Below are positions 51,430-61,136 of a stretch of 64,000 bases of DNA, piece by piece (position 1 is the first letter of the stretch; each line of letters starts with the position of its first letter). Position numbers and translations under genes: made by a program. This DNA comes from Rhizophagus clarus (taxonomy: Eukaryota; Glomeromycota; Glomeromycetes; Glomerales; Glomeraceae). Under the pieces are notes generated by a model, which was given only the letters and a program-made list of their open reading frames with translations, was not told the DNA's origin and made no database searches. Location of the stretch: positions 310,001-374,000 of the forward strand of contig BLAL01000180.1 of the NCBI GenBank assembly GCA_015698045.1, read 5' to 3'.

Positions 51430-51945
51430 TTCTACTTCAGTTTTGTTTGTTTTATAAATTGCACATGTATTGAGGTAAGTTTTCTATTGTTCCATTTTAT
51501 TTTTTTTTTTATTTTCAGTTTGTTTCTTTAGCTAGTTATTAAAATTCTTTCTTTTTACAGGAATGACTCATGGTGGAACTTGAACTTTATCATGAACTAG
51601 GAAAAGTAAGTTGGGGTGGGCGATTTCTTGTTTTTTTTTGTCTTGGAACGTCATTGCGTTTACTTCACTTTATTTCTTTAGGTGACTTCTGGGTTTTGGT
51701 TTGGACTATGAAAAGGTAAGTTCAGAAAGGTAGTTTTTGGGTTTATTTTGCTTGATAATGATATTAACGTTCTTTTCGCTTCATTTCTGTTGGAACTCCT
51801 GAATTCAGATTGGACTATGAAAAGGTAAGTCCGAAAAGGTGGGTTTTAGTTTTTTTTTTTTTAAGAATGATACTAATATTTCTTTGCTTCTTTTCTTCAG
51901 GCCTATTTATCGGATAGACCAGATAACTGATGTCAATCTGGTGAG
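51430..51945 (+). repeat. Array E: five exon-like/intron-like repeats (sense = plus)
   Basis: Units: 51441-51474 (after CTACTTCAG), 51561-51605 (after TTTTTACAG), 51682-51715 (after TTTCTTTAG), 51809-51824 (after GAATTCAG) and 51901-51940 (after TTTTCTTCAG). Donors are GTAAGTT, GTAAGTT, GTAAGTT, GTAAGTC and GTGAGTT: five full-strength donors in a row. Several cores share GGACTATGAAAAG. Spacers are T-rich and begin after the donor with GGNNGG-like text. Confidence 0.75.
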
Positions 51946-52318
51946 TTAAACGGATCAGATGGATCACAGATGAACGAATTTATCTTTTTTATGATTTCTT
52001 TTCATTATTCTTATTCCTTAACTTACTTATTAATAAATGTTTCCTCTTTAAAATTTCATAAACTTTGGTTTGGGCTTTTTGTTCAATTAATTCAGTTTTT
52101 ACATTACTCTTATTTTTCTTTTTTTATCCATCTTCTCGTTTAAGTAGTGATTTTTATTTAACATTTGGACTTTTTTTTTTTTAAATAATGTTAATTTTAA
52201 TAAAAACCATAATGTATTTCTCACAATTATAAAGATTGAAAAATTTTTATTTATTAATAAATGTGTCATAAATTGAATTATTAAAAAAAATTCCATATAA
52301 TTCTTTAAAAACTTTCAA

Positions 52319-53520
52319 TTAAAGTTGTTTGTGAATGGAATCTACATGTATGCCATTTCTTTTAAGAAACATGATTTTTTTAAAAAATTTTGGAGACATA
52401 CGATTTCTCTTGGCTGTAAGCAAATTGCCAGCATCTGAAAAGAGCCTTTCACTGGATGTTGAACATGCATATACTGCAAGATATTTTTTGGCAATTTTAC
52501 TTAATATTGGAAAGTTTTCTTTCTGTCCATTCCACCATACAAGGGGATCACTTTCAAAATTGATTTTCTTGAGAGAAAGATATTCAGTTATTTCATTAAT
52601 TTCTTTAGAAGCTGGCATTTTAAAACTTGCAAAAATTGAATCATATTCTTGAGATTCATCATCATCTTGAATTGAAGTACTTGAAGATAATGATTTTAAT
52701 TTTTCTTGATCATATTCATCATTTAAAAGTTCTTCAGCATCAAAACGCTCTTTAACAGAAACAAATGATAAATCCTTTATTCTAGGGTCAAGTAGACTTG
52801 GAAGAAGAACTTCTGGTGCAATAAGATTTTTCCAATAATGTTTCATTGCAGCATATAAGGTTAATTTGATTTTTTTAACCAGATCTTTAATATTTGCAGG
52901 ATCATTTATTTTAAGCCTTCTAATTGCTGTTGGATTTGGCTTTTCTTCCTCATCATCCTCAATAGAAATTTGATCATCAAATATATTTTCAAGATTTTTA
53001 AAATTGATTTCTGACACATATTTTTCATCATCAGCTATTGAAGGTTTAAGTCGATTGATTATTTTAATAAGAGTAGGAACCATAATGGTATATGTACAGT
53101 ATTTATTACCACAAAGATAATTGGTAGCTTCAGCAAATGGCTTTAAAATTGAAACAAGATCCTTAATTGTATCCCATTCTTGTTCTTGTAACATAATTTG
53201 TTTTAATCTTTTGCAATCTTTTTTGGAATCTGGATCTAATTTTGTTGAAAGTGTACTGATTAGTAAATTAATATAATCCTTCAACTTAAGAAGTCACTGC
53301 CAAGCTAAAAATGAGGAATTCCAGCGTGTTGTAACATCTGCAATAACATTTAAGTAATCTGAAGTCTGGCTAACATCCTAAAAATTCATTGAAATAAATA
53401 AAATTATAATATTTATATTTTTAAATAAATTAAAAATTAACTCACAAATTCTGAATTATTTTTCAATAAATTATAAACTTCTTCATCTTCTTCTTCAAGT
53501 CCATCTATATTACTTTACAG
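52319..53520 (-). pseudogene. hAT transposase, 3' part only
   Basis: An exon at 53518-53455 (DGLEEEDEEVYNLLKNNSEF) is spliced over ~80 bp to DVSQTSDYLNVIADVTTRWN, the usual hAT TRWNS motif. TGA at 53296-53294 replaces the Arg of WQRLLKLK. The open 52319-53284 part has LLPSLLDPRIKDLSFV and the dimerisation domain STSSERLFSDAGNLLTAKRN up to a natural stop. The 5' half (BED finger, first catalytic Asp) is absent, cut at about 53520 by another repeat. It differs from the hAT copy at 16702-23262, which lacks this domain. Confidence 0.88.
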
Positions 53521-53524
53521 AAAC

Positions 53525-53990
53525 CTTGAAAATATGAGCGATGTTGAATTGATATGGGTACGATATAAATTTCATGTCATAATGGTATCAATTTCTGTGA
53601 TGATATTGTTATAATGTTGATTTGATATCGTTACTTCATCACCATAATTTATCACGAAAATATCGTGATGATATCTATTCAAAAGAATATCAAATCAGCA
53701 CAGCCTTGATATCATTACGATGTTGGTAATTTCAAAAAAAAGAATGATATATTTGCGATATTGATTTGATATCGTCACTTCATCCCACAATTTATCGCTG
53801 AGATATCGTGACAATATTTATTTAAAAAAATATCTGATCGGTATAGTCTTGATATCGTTACGATATTGGTAATTTCAGGAATAAAAAAAGATGTATTTAC
53901 GATATTGATTTGATATCGTCACTTCATTGCCGCAACTCATTTGTGGTATCGCAACTCATCTGCAATACCGCAAATATTAAACTTTTTTTT
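53525..53990. repeat. GATATCGT iteron array
   Basis: Three copies of a ~160-bp unit with TTGATTTGATATCGTCACTT, AATATCGTGATGATATCTAT and CTTGATATCRTTACGATRTTGG. It begins where the hAT gene is broken, so it is probably the end of an element inserted there. Confidence 0.7.
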
Positions 53991-54097
53991 TTTTACAACT
54001 TTTATATGTATAACGTGCTGCCATATTATTAAAATAAAATTCTGATATTTTTATATGATTAAGCAAGATTACATAAAAATATACTATGGGACTTTGA

Positions 54098-54226
54098 CTA
54101 CTTCGTATGTCGCCGCCACAGAGGTTGTTGAGATTGCGGTTGCAAAGGCTTCCAAATTTTAATAAGAGAATTCTTTTTACGAATTTCTTGTTCTTGTATA
54201 GGTTTATTACGATATTGAGAAGACAT
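54098..54226 (-). pseudogene. N-terminal fragment related to the Q-rich gene at 57352
   Basis: MSSQYRNKPIQEQEIRKKNS then LIKIWKPLQPQSQQP aligns with MCSQDLDKEQGIRKKGSLIK at 57352, including the start of the glutamine-rich part. Ends after 42 residues. Looks like a partial duplicate. Confidence 0.55.
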
Positions 54227-54359
54227 TTTTAAAACTTGTTTGATGATGATTCTACAGGTTAAAATGTGAGTCAAAAATTTTTTTTTTCTTCTCATTTTTT
54301 TTTATTATTATAAATCAATTCTTTCATTCCTTATTTTTGCATTGATCTTACCACATCAT

Positions 54360-54620
54360 GATCGAGTATGATTAATATGGTGGTCAATTTCGAAAGAAAA
54401 AATATATTTTTTTTGATATACTTTGATGCATTTTCCATATGATTTTAGATGGTAAGAGAAGAGTTTTTTTAATTACTACTTTAACGAAATGTACTAACAC
54501 TTGTTCTTTTTTTTAGACAGGTTCAAAGCATGGGATTTCAACTGGAGCTCAGGGGTGTAGATTTCGGTGGGTATTTTATAACATTTTTTTTTTTAAATCT
54601 TTTTTTTTTAATGTACTATT
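54360..54620 (+). repeat. Single exon-like unit with flanking intron-like sequence
   Basis: TTCTTTTTTTTAG precedes a core of about 50 nt (54521-54570, with GCATGGGATTTCAACTGGAG), followed by GTGGGTATTTT. An upstream GGTAAGAGAAG donor-like site lies at 54450. Same design as arrays A-E but only one clear unit. Confidence 0.45.
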
Positions 54621-55400
54621 ACTAACAGTTCGTTTCTTTGGAATTTTTCTATTTTGTAAATTATACTAGTAGTTTATGTATTATTATTTAGCCGTATAAT
54701 AAAATAATTTATTGGCATTTTAAAATATATTAATCATGTTCTGTCAATCTTTACAAAATTGTGAAAATTATTATAAAATGGTTTTAAATACATTGTCAGG
54801 ATGACATATTTTATGATGTTCTGGTAAGCATCGGAAATGGGTTCTAATGTGGTTTTCAAAATGATTTTTTATTATGTAAAATGTCTTTACAACCATATTA
54901 AAATTCGAATTTTATGTACATTTATGATATCATAAAAGTATCATACGATATCTTGAAAAAATTGCCTTGTCCAGTAAAAGTAGTCTCATTTTATTTACGA
55001 ATGTATATTTTAATATACAGTATTTGAAATGTATTAGAGACATTATTCTATTCAATACATTTACTAAATTTTATTGACATGGTTAATAAATTTTTAAAAT
55101 TGGAACGACTTTAATAATAATTCGTAATGATTTATCGGTAAATTGATCCACGATCGGTAGACGATTATTTGCATGATATGTTTACTATTCAGACACAATT
55201 CAATACATTTCAGCAAAGAATAAATTATATATATATTAAGCAAAATTATTGATATGAACTTTATTTATGATTAAAAGTGTTAATAATAAAAGTATTAACA
55301 ATGTAAATGTTAAGTATAATTACTAAATTATAGCTTTTCTATGCTAAATATTTACTATAAACTATTGATCGAATAAAAAAATCAAAGCGCTATAACATTA
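54621..55400. other. Spacer without genes
   Basis: AT-rich, no long frame. Nothing beyond scattered TA-rich runs was seen. Confidence 0.5.
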
Positions 55401-55402
55401 TA

Positions 55403-55545
55403 AGACCATCAAGTTTCCACGAATATTTATTTTCTATCCCTTTTGTTCTTAGTGTATTAAAAATCTTCCAGAACCTTAAAGTATTATCATCACCACTAGC
55501 TCCAGCTACAATGTCCTCTCCATTTGGAGAAATATAAAAATAAAG
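55403..55545 (-). pseudogene. WD40 fragment resembling the last blade of a CDC20/CDH1-type protein
   Basis: Minus-strand frame YFYISPNGEDIVAGASGDDN continuing TLRFWKIFNTLRTKGIENKY. The pattern SP-(D/N)-G-x-x-(I/V)-(V/A)-(T/A)-GA...TLRFW is typical of the final blade of APC/C activators (SPDGQTIVTGAGDETLRFWN in the family). Only about 45 residues remain, with no start codon or neighbouring exons, so it is a stray exon or transposon-carried host fragment. A generic WD40 origin cannot be excluded. Confidence 0.5.
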
Positions 55546-55639
55546 GATGTAATAAAAATGTAAAATGATACATAATAAAAATATATTATATAAAATTTAT
55601 AATAACGCTTCTCACTAGCCTCCTTAATTTGCAATCTTC

Positions 55640-57352
55640 TTAGTTACTTTTTTTTTATGCTTTCTTTGCTCTCTTTCATCATTATCATTCTTTTCATATG
55701 ATCTTCAGGAAATGACCTTGCAGCACTTATGTAATAATGAGACAGTTCCATTGATCTTGTAACATCTATTTTATCAGTACAAGCAAAGTCCAAATTTATT
55801 GTGTATAAATCTGTATTTGCCATAAAAAGTTGTGATGAGCTGTCTTGTCATCATCCACCTCATCACTTAAACATCTAATCCCGTAAATAATAACATTTTG
55901 GAGCGTTCTTTCCATTTCTTCTGATAGTTCATTTGAAACACATGTCAACCACTGACAAAATATAGTTGAAACTGAAACTTTAGATTTTAACTGGGAAATA
56001 TTATCGTTAGTGCAACTATTCTGATATGCGAAACCTATATTCGACCATAATTCGCTCCTCCATCCATCAAAAACTTTTCAAAAACGTTTGCTCATAAAAC
56101 TAATTTTTTGTTTGTTTTCTTTCTTCTTAGCAAAATGCGGAAATAATTTACTAATTATATCTTCTATCATTAAATTTCTAGAAGAATGATCAAGGTGTCG
56201 AGTACAAAGAAATAGTGCTCTTAATTCAACGTAAATGATATCTAAGATCCATTTTGGGAGAGAACTATAATTATTTTCTAATATTTCACTCATCTGTTTT
56301 TGACTATATTCGTGACTGGTTTTAGGTTCTGTATATTTATCTGGAACATTCACGTTGGGTCTTGGGGAAGGACTTCTGGGGTAGTGACGTTTTTTAGTAA
56401 AATATTGAGACGGCAACTCCAAATTGTTATTTATGAGTTGTCGTTCAAAATTATCCCTATAATAAAAATAAATAGGCTCAGAACATATGAATTATAAATA
56501 TTACAGATTTACTATATATATTTACATTGGAGTGCAGCTCTTCAAAGGCGGAAAACGCAGCGGGAAATGTGGTGACATCGCCAGAGAGGATTCCAGTGAT
56601 GTTATTGTTGATATGGGACTTTGACTTTTCCTGTATTTCTCGGTCATAAAATTGATATAATCGGGTAAAATTAGGCCGAATTCATCCGCTATTTTCTTCT
56701 TAGTTTTATAGGGATCTGGAGATATATTTATTATTTCCTCAATTCTCAAGAACTCCTCTTTTAGCATTTTGTCTACAATTATTAAATATCAAGGTAAGTG
56801 AACTATTCATATCACAAAAAGAAAGAATAATGAATTTCAATTATAGGTCACCTATTTTTTCTTCATCATCAATTTGTTGAGGAGGTTGAGGTGGTAATTG
56901 AGGTAAGTATTGTTGAGGTTGTTGAGAAGGTGATTGCGACCATTGGTATTCATGATGTGGCCATTGACGTTGCTGATTTTGTTGAGGTTGTTGAGGTTGT
57001 TGAGGCCATTGAGGTAGAGGTGGTTGCAGCCATTGAGGTTGAGATTGTTGAGGTTATTGAGGCCATTGAGATTGAGGTGGTTGCGGCCATTGAAATTGAA
57101 ATTGTTAAGGTTGTCGCGGCCACTGAAGTAGAGTTTGGGGTTGAGATTGTTGCGGTTGTTGAGATTGAAGTTGTTGCGGTTGATGAGATTGAGGTTGTTG
57201 CAGTTGTTGAGATTGGGGTTGTTGCAGCTGTTGAGGTTGTTGCGGCCATTGAGACTGAGGTTGTTGATATTGCAGTTGCGTGACTGCCAATGTTTAATAA
57301 GAGAACCTTTTTTACGAATTCCTTGTTCTTTATCAAGATCTTGAGAACACAT
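55640..57352 (-). pseudogene. Q/P-rich leader plus unknown helical domain, with frameshifts
   Basis: Starts MCSQDLDKEQGIRKKGSLIK. The glutamine/proline-rich section (QQPQSQWPQQPQQLQQPQSQ) is then in another frame, so a small indel is likely. Next exons: PPQQIDDEEKI, DKMLKEEFLRIEEIINISPD (56767-56527) and ELPSQYFTKKRHYPRSPSP with SSLPKWILDIIYVELRALFL and SRNLMIEDIISKLFPHFAKK (56422-56081). A stop, then VFDGWRSELWSNIGFAYQNS, SEEMERTLQNVIIYGIRCL, and after a frameshift ANTDLYTINLDFACTDKIDV. I do not recognise the domain. The downstream frameshift and stops indicate a pseudogene or wrong exon joins. Confidence 0.5.
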
Positions 57353-57599
57353 TTTAATGATATCTCAATATAAAAAAAAAAGAAATAATTGAATAAAAAA
57401 AAAAAAAAAATTTTTTTATCCCCTTTTTTTTTGCGTTGATCTCAAGAGTAAAAATTAATCTTTTTTTCAATTTTTTTCTTTTTTTTAAAAATTCTATATC
57501 ATGGTTATACCTATTACCAAAAAAAACTTTTTCTGCAAAAAAAGTTGTTTGCATTGATATCATAATACTATGAGTTATCTTTTCCTTGAACCTTCTCAA

Positions 57600-58200
57600 A
57601 CATCTTAAGTCGTATAATTAATAATTAACCTCTTTATAAACAGAGAGCAACTTACTTTAATATAAACATGAATACAAAATACGTTAGTAATGAGAACGAA
57701 AAATAAATTCTTTGGGAAAAAGAGATTATTTAAAGCACTGAACTGAAAGGAATGATTCCTAGGATAGCGAGTGATTTGAACTAAGCCAAAGTTAGAAACA
57801 AGATAGTTTTGGTATCTTCAGGCGGTATGGATGAAGACAATTCACGTATTAGCCCTTGTTCTACAATTGATTTTTATCAAACTCGCTCTACATTGATTAT
57901 TTCAGTTCTGTTTCAACCGATCTCTGGGGAAGAAGCAAAGTAGAAATCAAAGAATGGGAATCATGTATGGAAAAGGAACATCTTAAAAAGAAAGAGGCAA
58001 CGGTTCTGCGAGTTAGAAATATCTGAGTAGATGATTCATGCTGAAGCTTCTCTTCTCTCATTTCATCACTGATGCTTTTTCTTATGCGCCTTATCCAAGA
58101 AAGCATCCATTTCCCTTTTCTTCGATGACTTGGTATTCTTGAACTGGTCTTATGCGCATATACTGTATAAAACTTCTGGTCAAATGATCGTAGCATTGCT
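57600..58200 (+). pseudogene. Short decayed frame of unknown origin
   Basis: From ATG 57668 a plus frame reads MNTKYVSNENEK-stop, IPRIASDLN-stop-AKVRNKI, VLVSSGGMDEDNSRISPCST, then STLIISVLFQPISGEEAK, with several stops. The text is less AT-rich than the flanks and looks like former coding sequence. Function unknown. An overlapping minus frame (57897-58196) is R/S-rich with no support. Confidence 0.3.
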
Positions 58201-59160
58201 TTAAATTCCTAATTAGCTAATTACACATGTGCATATTGCATATTTTACCAAATTCTGTAGACCAATAAAAATCACAGTTTTGCACTGAGATTATCATTTA
58301 ATCTCATTTGGATAAATTGTTTGTACTTGGCGTGAAGAACAGGTTATACTGTACTAATTAAACTGGTTGGTACTTACAAAAAAGAGATCTTTTTTTCTGT
58401 TTTTTTTCTAATTATTATGCTTTTTTATTTCTATCTAAGGCTGTGTTTTATTGTGCCATTGATTTACTTATTATATGGCTATATTTATTTCACCATCAAT
58501 CATCGCTTTGTGTAAAACTATAGTTTGTGGTTGTGCAAATTTCCCACTGGCGCTTTTCCGGGTGTTTAATAGAATAATTGGTCAGCAAGTCATGTATAAT
58601 GTATATTGATATAAAAGAATTTATTTTTTAGTTGTCTTTCCGGCGCAGATTACTAATGTATATTAATTTAATTGATGGTGTATGACTAAACAAATATTGA
58701 CGACAACTTTTCAAATAAAAAGGTATCCGTAATTAGACAACTAAACAGGAACATCTCAGTGCTAGGATAAGCCTTGTTTAAAATAAGCCCAGCAATTCCG
58801 TACTGAGATTTTTGAATGATTTTTCCCATTTAGGATGGGCCCAACACTTCGCTAGTTGTATATAAATACCCTAATTTTTCAAGAAAAATAAAGTTTTATA
58901 ACGATTTTCCTTAATAACTTATTTTCACGTTCCTATTTTTTTTTTTAAAAAAAAAGAAATAAAAATTTTAGAAAAAATCTTATTCCCACGTCCTTTTTTT
59001 TTAAATAAATGATTAAAAAAAAAAAATTTTCTCCTCCTACCCGAAAGAAACTTCGTTTTATCAAAAAAAAAAAGAATTTTCTCCTCCTACCCAAAAGAAC
59101 CTTTAAGTTTTATCAAAAAAAAAGTTCATACTCTTCCTTTTTAAAATAACGTGTCTTAAT
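58201..59160. promoter_or_regulatory. Possible retroelement 5' region before 59167
   Basis: A TATAAATACCC motif at 58861 and AATAAA near 58890 lie about 300 bp before the gag-like start. A ~60-bp unit with TTTCTCCTCCTACCCRAAAG is duplicated at 59028-59120. This could be an LTR-like or promoter region; no matching second copy is visible in the window. Confidence 0.35.
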
Positions 59161-59166
59161 TTTAAT

Positions 59167-59932
59167 ATGCCTGATAACATTGATAACACTACTATTATCG
59201 ATAATAATAATGAAGTTAGCGATGATTTTTATATAATTGATAACCCAAACGCGATTAAAGATATATTAAGTATATCTGTTAATCATTCTATAACAATAAA
59301 GAATAATTCTAGTACAATTCAAATGTTAATTACAATACTCCAAGGTAAGTTAACACTATGTTTTTTTGGGTGCATTGATGCTGTATATGGCTCTATCAGG
59401 TTGCTGATACTGTATGTTTTGATACTGACTAACAATATAAGAACGACTTACCACTGCTTCATCTACTATCTCTCCTCCTATTGTCTCTACTTCTCTTCTT
59501 AATGTCTCTGCTATTGTCTCTCCTTCTCCTCCGGTCTCAACATACGGATCCTTGTCAGATTCAATTCCATCTTTAAGCTCTTCGCTACCCTTAGACTCTT
59601 CAGTAACCTCATCATCAATAACTCCCTTAACGACTTTAATTTCGTCAATCTCACCAATTTCTTCGATCTCCCCAATTTCCTCGAACCCGCCAATTTCTTT
59701 GAACCCGGCTCCTGGTTCAAATTTAAATTTTATATGCATGTTGGAGGGGGTCGCTTTATCTAGCAGGACAAATTGGATTGCGCCTATCGGCTCATATAGA
59801 GATCTGTATTACTTATGTGAATATTACGGGCATGGTCTTAATACCTGCCCGAATATTCAGCAAAATTACCGGAGAAGATGCTGCAGGTGTTGGATCAGTC
59901 CGCACAAGTCAAAAGATTGCCATTTATGAAGA
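59167..59932 (+). pseudogene. Gag-like gene with P/S-rich region and two zinc knuckles
   Basis: A first exon (59167-59344) MPDNIDNTTIIDNNNEVSDD to MLITILQG ends at a GTAAGTT donor. The second open part (from about 59445) is rich in S, P, T, I (SSISPISSISPISSNPPISL) and ends with YYLCEYYGHGLNTC (first Cys replaced) and CCRCWISPHKSKDC, a full CX2CX4HX4C knuckle, then a stop at 59930. The acceptor of the second exon is not certain. Knuckles after a disordered region are typical of Gag/ORF1 proteins. No protease or reverse transcriptase follows. Confidence 0.5.
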
Positions 59933-60024
59933 GGTGAAAAGGTACCTATTCCATTTAAAAAGAATTTTTTAAAGCCGGCTGATTTAATCAAATTTTTTGG
60001 AAGAATTAAGGAATAGGTTTTTTT

Positions 60025-60200
60025 TAATTCATTTCTGGTCGCCTTAGTGGCGAATTTTTTATTCTATGTAGTTTGTTTGGTCTGCCTGGTGGCGGGTTTT
60101 TTTCCTGGTTCGTCTGGTGACAAGTTTTTTTTCTGGTTCGCTTTGTAGTGTAAAGGTTTCTGGTTCGCCTGGTGGCATGTTCTTTTTTTGTTTTGATATT
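60025..60200. repeat. CTGGTTCGCCTGGTGGC minisatellite
   Basis: About five copies of a 35-40-bp unit: TTTCTGGTTCGCCTGGTGGC followed by a T run. GC-rich cores alternate with T tracts. It follows the gag-like gene. Confidence 0.75.
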
Positions 60201-60513
60201 TTTTTATAATAATAATAAATAATAATGCATTTTATCAATCACACTGGCACTAAATAAAATTTATTAAGACATTTTTTGAATATTATCTTGAATGCCAAAT
60301 TGATATGATGATAATGTTAAATTCATATTGCAGAAAATATAAAAAAAATTGTTCAATATGGAAGTCAGTAATTTGATAGCTGTTTAAAAATCTAAGGTTT
60401 CTGTTAAGATTGTTTGTTTCTTTACTATAAAAATGCTGATCAATAACTTTTAGTTCAGTAAAATTATTAATTTGTATAATAAATTCCTTTTATTCAGCAA
60501 TAAATTTTGAAGT

Positions 60514-60860
60514 TCAAATAATTTTGACATTTAATTTTAATTTATAAATATCCAGATGTTCAAAGCACGCCTTAGCAAAATTTTTGCCAATTGTCATACA
60601 ACTGAAATTTAACGCGTCTACTGGATTTTCTACAGATTCTACCCAATCACGATGTTATCGTAAAAAATTTTTAATATAAAAAAATGCTTGCTCGATCTGT
60701 AAGCAATAAATTTTTAAATAATGGAAGATTAAATTCTTACAGGATTATAATCAGGAGAATAAGATGGCAAAAACTCAAGTCGTATTCCTTTCTCCTCACA
60801 AATATTCTGCAAACGCTGACTTTTATGTATAGATACATTATCTAAGATTAAAACGCTATA
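60514..60860 (-). pseudogene. Tc1/mariner-type transposase, C-terminal catalytic part
   Basis: The frame reads SVLILDNVSIHKSQRLQNIC, GIRLEFLPSYSPDYNP, then a ~50-bp intron (GTAAGA...TTACAG) and IEQAFFYIKNFLR. A TAA where Gln fits precedes HRDWVESVENPVDALNFSCM, ending KLNVKII-stop at 60514. The second Asp (LDN) and the final acidic residue of the DDE triad (NPIE) are present; the first Asp and the DNA-binding domain are missing upstream. The intron falls exactly inside the SPDYNPIE motif. Confidence 0.75.
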
Positions 60861-61136
60861 CTAGTTATTTAACTAAATAAAATATTAAATAAAAATATTT
60901 ATTATAGTCTATGTGGTTTTATATTTCGCTTCGAAAAATGGTAAACAAGTTGGGAAGAAAAAGAGATGGTTAACGCAGCACAATAAAAATCAATAAAATC
61001 TACGTATAACGTGAAATCAGGAGACATGAATTATTAGCAGAGTGGTGGCGCTATGATATATTGTAATCTTTATCATCATAAAGGAATAAAAAACATATCA
61101 ATGTTATCACGGTCTTTTATGTGATATGTACTGTAT

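Noticed and set aside
56891-57344. Plus-strand V/E-rich and L/R-rich ORFs and a minus T/S-rich one
   Set aside because: Shadows of the glutamine/proline repeat, which is open in several frames; the Q-rich frame fits the related copy at 54098.
57897-58196. 99-aa minus ORF, R/S-rich
   Set aside because: No domain, no splice partners, and the plus strand shows a more protein-like decayed frame.
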